Part shown: piece by piece, positions 60,116-64,000 of the stretch
Layout of the letters: each line of letters begins with the position of its first letter
Numbering within the stretch: the first letter of the stretch is position 1
From: Streptomyces megasporus
GTDB lineage: Bacteria; Actinomycetota; Actinomycetes; Streptomycetales; Streptomycetaceae
Direction of reading: 5' to 3'
Length of the DNA: 64,000 bases
Assembly: GCF_000718985.1 (NCBI RefSeq)
Contig: NZ_JODL01000011.1
Location: forward strand, 62,001-126,000
Notes under the pieces: generated by a model
What the model saw: the letters and a program-made list of their open reading frames with translations, nothing else
Told to the model about the DNA's origin: nothing
Databases searched by the model: none
Position numbers and translations under genes: made by a program

Positions 60116-60512
60116 CAGCTCATCGCCCGTTACCAGGTCTCCCGGCTCACCGTGCGCAACGCGATCGCTGCCCTGAGCAGCGAAGGACTCATCGAGGTCA
60201 TCCACGGCAAAGGGCAGATTCGTCCGCGGAACCCCGGTCCCCGTCCTGACCATCGACCGCACCGTCACCCGCGACACCGAAGGGCGCTTCACCACCGGCC
60301 ACGACGCCTGGGAGCCGGCCGAGGAGTCCAGCGCCTACCGAACCAAGACCACGGCCACCACCGGACCGCTCCTCGCCCTGGACGAAGGCGAAGCCCTCTT
60401 CGGCGTCGACCGACTCCTGACCGACCCGTCCACCGGCACCCGCGCCCTGCACCGGACCCTGATCCCGTTCGCCACCGCCGACAGCCCCTACCAGGCCCAG
60501 CCCAGCGGCTGA
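60113..60512 (+). pseudogene. GntR-family regulator, truncated and frameshifted
   Basis: The plus frame enters mid-domain with VQLIARYQVSRLTVRNAIAA, the HTH of GntR regulators, and SEGLIEVIHGKG. It then loses frame at about 60211, where one extra G in GGG would restore GRFVRGTPVPVL. The second frame gives TIDRTVTRDTEGRF and LLALDEGEALFGVDRL of a UTRA-type effector domain. It stops at PSG (TGA 60510-60512), well short of the usual ~240 residues. KorSA-type GntR regulators of actinomycete integrative elements look like this, which suggests a mobile-element origin. Confidence 0.7.
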
Positions 60513-61084
60513 ACCGCCGCTGTCGAAGCCTGTCTTCACTCCCTCAAGGCGGCTCGCCGCCGGGCCTGCGCTCTTGTCTCCGCCCCGCTCCGCCCGGCCC
60601 GCGCGCTCAGCGATCAGCCACCTGCCCTCAGATATAGATGCCTTCGGCGGGGGTGCTCAGGCTCCGGGATGGACGGGACGCCGCACGCGAGTGCCGGTCG
60701 GGGATGGCGCACGTGGGGAACTCCCATCCCGTCTGCCGTCGCCCCAGGCAGAGCCGAGCAGGCGTGTGGGTCGACGGCAGACGGGATGGGAGCCGAGATT
60801 CGCCGTGGGTTGCGATAGCCATGAAAGTGCCGGTGATGCGGATGTGACGCCATCATGAGCCGAGCAGCCTTCCCAACTTAAGCCCGCAACACCAATCTCT
60901 TGCAACTCGAATGCGCGAGTCGAAATAATCAGCACCCCGCAAGCCACAGTTTGGAAAAGGGATCAGGTCGACCAGCCAGTCCAGCAATGTTGTCTACGTA
61001 GTTGGAATCATGGACCTCAGCCGCAAAGGCCCGCGGAAAAGAAATTGTCAAGATCGGCAAGGCCGACGATACCGAGAGGAGGCC
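60513..61084. other. 572-bp accessory non-coding stretch
   Basis: No supported gene. It holds the 21-bp inverted repeat at 60721-60792 and, from about 60880 on, DNA of distinctly lower GC than the core genome, including the 6-base palindrome TACGTA at about 60996. A possible promoter for the ORF at 61085 lies here. Confidence 0.5.
60721..60792. repeat. Perfect 21-bp inverted repeat with 30-bp spacer
   Basis: Arms 60721-60741 and 60772-60792 are exact reverse complements (left arm begins CTCCCATCCCGTCTGCC). The spacer is 30 bp. Flanking sequence does not continue the pairing. It could be a terminator, a small structured RNA or a relic of element ends. Confidence 0.85.
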
Positions 61085-61411
61085 ATGCCACAAGCCATCC
61101 GCAGCACACGCCTAGCTAAACATCATTCGCGTCACCTCGGCACCGAGCTCACCCGCATCCTCGTCATGGGTGAGCAGGTGCATGCCGAAGCCAGCCACGT
61201 CCTCACCTCCAGCTCCACGAAGGTCGGCAAAAAAATTTTTGACTTGGTGTTCAGGGAGCACAGCTATCTCCGGCATACCTCCGACCTCAATGGCATGATA
61301 CGCAAGGCCGTAAACGCCAAAATTCTCACGCGCGAGGACGCCACGACTCTCGATTGCGACACCATCGCGAAAACCAGGAACAAGAAACCCCAGACTTTGG
61401 CCGCGCTCTGA
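61085..61411 (+). CDS. Small hypothetical protein in accessory region
   Basis: 108 residues from an ATG directly behind GAGAGGAGGCC, a near-ideal ribosome site. The sequence is basic and helical (LGTELTRILVMGEQVHAEAS, IFDLVFREHSYLRHTSDLNG). Third-position GC is about 70%, lower than the core genes but higher than that of the overlapping minus frame (61112-61453), so the plus frame is the better candidate. No family is recognised. A further 25 codons upstream (ATG 61010) are in frame but lack a ribosome site. Confidence 0.5.
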   Translation: MPQAIRSTRLAKHHSRHLGTELTRILVMGEQVHAEASHVLTSSSTKVGKKIFDLVFREHSYLRHTSDLNGMIRKAVNAKILTREDATTLDCDTIAKTRNKKPQTLAAL

Positions 61412-61638
61412 CGTAAGCCCCTTATTAATCTGGATGACCTTTTGGGTCGGCACTCCGTCACCATCGAGTAGCTACCCTCTGTGTTCATCCAGGAGGTCGG
61501 CAAGTACCAGAGAAGCGACTGGGATTGGCGACGGTGGGAGGAATTCACCCTCCTGTCACAGCAGGAACGATCACCGTTGCGGTAGCCGAAAGCAGGCCGC
61601 CAACAGCGAGGACGGCGTTGAACTTCTCCTTAAAGCGG

Positions 61639-61977
61639 CTAACACAATGAGCCGAGCTGTCGGCGGGTGATGAGGCAGCAGGCGAGCTTGAGGAACGCTT
61701 CGTGGATGTCGGCTCGCCGTTCCTAGCCGATCCCTAGGCGTCGTGGTCGTAGCCTCGATCGGCGAGCAGCGAGTCCGGCTTGCAGCGGGGACGGCCGACC
61801 CGGCCGCGGATCGGCGGGACCGCGTCGAGCAGGGGCAACAACCGGGTGACGTCGTTGAGGTTCCCGCCGGTCAGCAGGGCCGCGAGTGGGGTGCCGTGAC
61901 CGTCGGTGATCAGGTGGTATTTCGAGCCGGACCGGCCTCGGTTGACCGGCGGCGGACCCGTGTACTGCCCCCCTTTT
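61639..61977 (-). pseudogene. IS5-type transposase relic with internal deletion
   Basis: On the minus strand GPPPVNRGRSGSKYHLITDG and GNLNDVTRLLPLLDAVPP match the DDE domain of IS5-like transposases, running to LLADRGYDHD. It then jumps to the C-terminal RRLGIG, a TAG stop, and ERRADIHEAFLKLACCLITR before the true end at 61639. About 50 codons are missing between these parts, and the stop replaces a Tyr. The 5' half is interrupted at 61977 by the intact IS. A dead element. Confidence 0.8.
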
Positions 61978-62841
61978 AGAGCGTGTCCTATGTGGCGGTG
62001 GCTTGTTGGGCCAGCCATGGGACGGGATAAGTGGAGCTGGATCATGCCGGGCGGGCTGTGGGAGATCGCCAAGCCGCTGCTGCCACCGGCGAAGGTGCGG
62101 CCGCAGGGCGGCGGCACGCAGAACGCGCCTGATGAGGCGGTGTTCGCCGCAATCGTCTATGTGCTGGCGAGCGGCTGCGCCTGGCGAACCCTGCCGCCCT
62201 GCTTCGGGATCTCCAAGCCCACCGCCCACCGCCGCTTCCTGATCTGGTCCCAGACCGGGGTGTGGGGCCGGCTGCACCAGGCCCTCGACAAACTCGCCGA
62301 CAAAGGCCTGCTGGACCTCTCCCGCATCGTGCTCGACTCGGCTCACGTGTGGACCAAAAAGGGGCGAACACACAGGTCCGAGCCCCCGTGGACCGGGGCA
62401 GGCCGGGTACCACGATGCACCTCCTGTCCGACCGCTCCGGACTGCCCCTCGTGGTCGGCATCTCAGCCGGTAACACCCACGACAGCCAGGGGCTGAAGCC
62501 GATGTTGGCCGATCTCCAATCGAGACACGACCCAGATCGCGGCCGCGACTATCGGTTCGGCAAGTTCCACGCCGACAAGGCGTACGACAACCCTGACCTG
62601 TGTCGATGGCTCCGCAGCCGGCGGATCGCCGTGCGGACCGCCCGCAAGGGCATCGAGTCCAGCGAGCGGTTGGGGCGCCATCGTTGGGTGATCAAGCGGA
62701 CCATGTCCTGGCTCACCGGCTATCGCCGCCTCACCCGCCGCTACGAGCGGGATCTTCGCAGCTACCTGGCCTTTCCCGGTCTCGCGGCCGCCCTGGCCTG
62801 CCACAAGCGACTGATCCGCCTCACCACATAGGACACGCTCT
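61978..62841 (+). mobile_element. IS5-type insertion sequence, complete, about 864 bp
   Basis: Terminal inverted repeats of 18 bp are exact: AGAGCGTGTCCTATGTGG at 61978-61995 and its complement at 62824-62841. One transposase gene spans nearly the whole length. Target duplication of the TNA type would give TTA at the left and TGA at the right if ends are taken one base in; they do not match. Left flank is the transposase relic; right flank is a broken DUF1643-like gene. Confidence 0.92.
62017..62831 (+). CDS. IS5-family transposase, two frames (probable -1 frameshift)
   Basis: Frame 1 begins MGRDKWSWIMPGGLWEIAKP at 62017 and carries the N-terminal domain through LPPCFGISKPTAHRRFLIW and SRIVLDSAHVWTKKG. 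The second frame takes over in the run CAAAAAGGGG at about 62355-62364 and continues APVDRGRPGTTMHLLSDRSG, KFHADKAYDNPDLCRWLRSR and RWVIKRTMSWLTGYRRL to TAG at 62831. The DDE triad is split across both frames, so frameshifting on this slippery run is needed to make the full ~270-residue enzyme. This is usual for some IS5 subgroups. The alternative is a single-base mutation that killed it. Confidence 0.85.
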
Positions 62842-62844
62842 GAC

Positions 62845-63272
62845 TCAAAGAGTCATGGTGCTGTCCGTCCTGTGGAAGTGAAAGCTACGGCTCAGAGTAT
62901 CTTGGAACTCGAGCTGTGGGTGGTGTCGGGCCGTCCACCGCTGCCAGCGTGACGGGTGCCTGGGCATGCCTCCAACCTGGTACCGGGGCACTGGGAGCCC
63001 ATATAGCGCGCCGTTGAGCCACTCCATCTGCTCCCCGTAGTGACGGCGCGCGGGACCCATCGGAGCCGCTACACCGTAGGCGAGCAATACCCCCGCGCAG
63101 GCCTCGAGCTGCGCTTGGAGCGCTACACGAGCCTCCGGCCAGCAGGGCCCGCCCCAAGGGCGGCGATGTCCGTAACGCTAGGCGACGGGACTGCGAAGAG
63201 GTTACCCATGGTGACCACGTCGTAGCCGAGCAGCTCGCCTGCGAGTGCGACTCGCGCGGGTACGGGCACCAT
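62845..63272 (-). pseudogene. DUF1643-like gene, frameshifted and cut by the IS
   Basis: From an ATG at 63272 the minus strand reads ARVALAGELLGYDVVTMGNL and VTDIAALGAGPAGRRLV before a stop at 63123. In the next frame it resumes with ARVALQAQLEACAGVLLAYG and GARRHYGE-like residues, through VGGMPRHPSRWQRWTARHHP, to a stop 3 bp from the IS end. GxPRHP near the C-terminus is the pattern I associate with DUF1643. One frameshift at about 63126 separates the two parts. No function known. Confidence 0.5.
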
Positions 63273-63320
63273 CACCAACAGGTGGGTTCGCCAGGACACA
63301 CAGCAGTGTTCGAGCCACTG

Positions 63321-64000
63321 CTACCGGCGAAGCGTCTGAAGCTTCAGGGCGTCGAGAATGCCGTCCGTGTCCGGCTGACGGAGCCAGTCATCCTTCTTCG
63401 CCCACAGGGTGGCGATGCCGGCACGACTCTGAACATCGAGCTGGCTCAGCAGGCCAGAAACGGCCTCACGCGAGGTGTCTCCGAGAGCCAGAACTATCAG
63501 CCTACGAACGCCCTCCGGCGCGGTCTGGAGGGCGCTTACAAGCTCGGCGACGAGATCACGCTCAGCCAGCAGGTGCGCAGCCGTAGCGGCCCGGTGCAAG
63601 TCATCGGCGCGAAGCCAGTCGAGAAGCTCCTCCAGGCACTCCTGGGGCAGTTCCGAAGGCATAACCGCCACTGCATGCGTCGAGACGAGCACACTGGGAT
63701 CGTTGACGAGGCGTATGAGCTTGGCAGGCGCCTTGCGAGCCCCAATCCCGAGCCCCCAGGCCGCAGCTGCGCGTACCTCTTCCGGAATCGCTGGCTCCGT
63801 GCTACTGGCAACCGAGTACAGCGCCTCCACGGCTTCCTCGGTGTCGATCTCCGACAGGGAGAACACCGCCTCCATGCGAACCTCATCGGTCGAGTCAGTG
63901 CCTTCAGCAAGCACGCGCAGCGCAGCGACAGACGCAGGGCGCGTGGGGGCAAGGCTGGCGTGCGCTTCGAGGCGCAGGCGCCAGTCATTGGCCTCGTCGC
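63321..64000 (-). CDS. HEAT-repeat protein (partial, N-terminus beyond window)
   Basis: At least 226 residues remain, extending off the right edge without a start. The stop is at 63321-63323 (QTLRR then stop). HEAT-like helical pairs are evident: VRMEAVFSLSEIDTEEAVEA, EEVRAAAAWGLGIGARKAPA, LVSTHAVAVMPSELPQE and GVRRLIVLALGDTSREAVSG. Such proteins are scaffolds in many systems including some anti-phage and stress clusters; partners would lie to the right. GC is ordinary for the region. Upstream codons (DEANDWRLRLEAHASLAPTR) continue the same repeat pattern. Confidence 0.8.
   Translation of the reverse strand, partial: DEANDWRLRLEAHASLAPTRPASVAALRVLAEGTDSTDEVRMEAVFSLSEIDTEEAVEALYSVASSTEPAIPEEVRAAAAWGLGIGARKAPAKLIRLVNDPSVLVSTHAVAVMPSELPQECLEELLDWLRADDLHRAATAAHLLAERDLVAELVSALQTAPEGVRRLIVLALGDTSREAVSGLLSQLDVQSRAGIATLWAKKDDWLRQPDTDGILDALKLQTLRR

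Noticed and set aside
61112..61453. 113-codon minus-strand ORF overlapping the small plus ORF
   Set aside because: Its third-position GC is lower than that of the plus frame and it lacks the ribosome site seen for ATG 61085.

Overview
The window is high-GC actinobacterial DNA with the gene content and order of a Streptomyces core chromosome. Signs of this are the strong G/C bias at third codon positions, GTG starts, GGAGG-type ribosome sites, long perfect hairpin terminators without U-tracts, and families typical of Streptomyces (SpoIIE-type phosphatase, RsbW-like ATPases, DtpA copper cluster, DUF5926, F420-dependent oxidoreductase). From memory, the order serS - pheA - DtpA/CopCD/PCuAC/Sco/YcnI - aminopeptidase P on one side and cydABCD - hisC - LacI on the other resembles the S. 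coelicolor region near oriC. No database was searched.

Layout. 1-7.3 kb: an acyl-CoA ligase cut by the window edge, an ECF sigma factor with an upstream 20-codon small ORF and two hairpins, and a choline/betaine locus (aldehyde dehydrogenase diverging from a GMC oxidoreductase that lacks its C-terminal domain, then a BCCT transporter). 7.3-9.9 kb: a small accessory patch ending in an integrase C-terminal relic beside tRNA-Ser(UGA), probably the scar of an integrative element. 9.9-22.2 kb: HtrA-like protease, glycerophosphodiesterase, DUF5926 protein, primase/polymerase-like protein, GAF/PP2C phosphatase, aminopeptidase P, secreted beta-helix protein and two RsbW-like ATPases, one with a His/Asp/Gly repeat in its ATP lid. 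22.4-29.0 kb: a copper-handling operon (membrane protein, YcnI, Sco, PCuAC, CopC-CopD, Dyp peroxidase). The sco and PCuAC genes share an exact 85-bp repeat covering their lipoprotein signal peptides. 29.0-32.7 kb: pheA and serS, separated by a cluster of DnaA boxes, then a HAD phosphatase.

32.8-41.7 kb: MarR regulator, two ABC-2 export pairs read as one unit, an EphD-like hydrolase/reductase fusion, Tpt1/KptA, an LLM oxidoreductase and a second HAD phosphatase. 41.8-48.1 kb: the cytochrome bd operon cydA-cydB-cydDC with a Rex-type operator and a second GTGTG-N6-CACAC palindrome upstream. The cydDC linker carries an unusual in-frame inverted-repeat insert. 48.3-59.9 kb: hisC-type aminotransferase, LacI regulator, metallophosphoesterase, Mut7-C protein, PadR/HAAS pair, lipoprotein, TerD-VWA fusion, lamin-tail secreted protein and a TPR protein.

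60.0-64.0 kb: accessory DNA. A fragment that looks like the last ~27 codons of thiC, with a terminator after it, abuts a frameshifted GntR regulator. Then come a 21-bp inverted repeat, a small ORF of lower GC, an intact two-frame IS5-type element inserted in an older transposase relic, a broken DUF1643-like gene and a HEAT-repeat protein that leaves the window. The simplest reading is one end of an integrative element that entered the 3' end of thiC. No CRISPR array, rRNA or recognised defence system is present.
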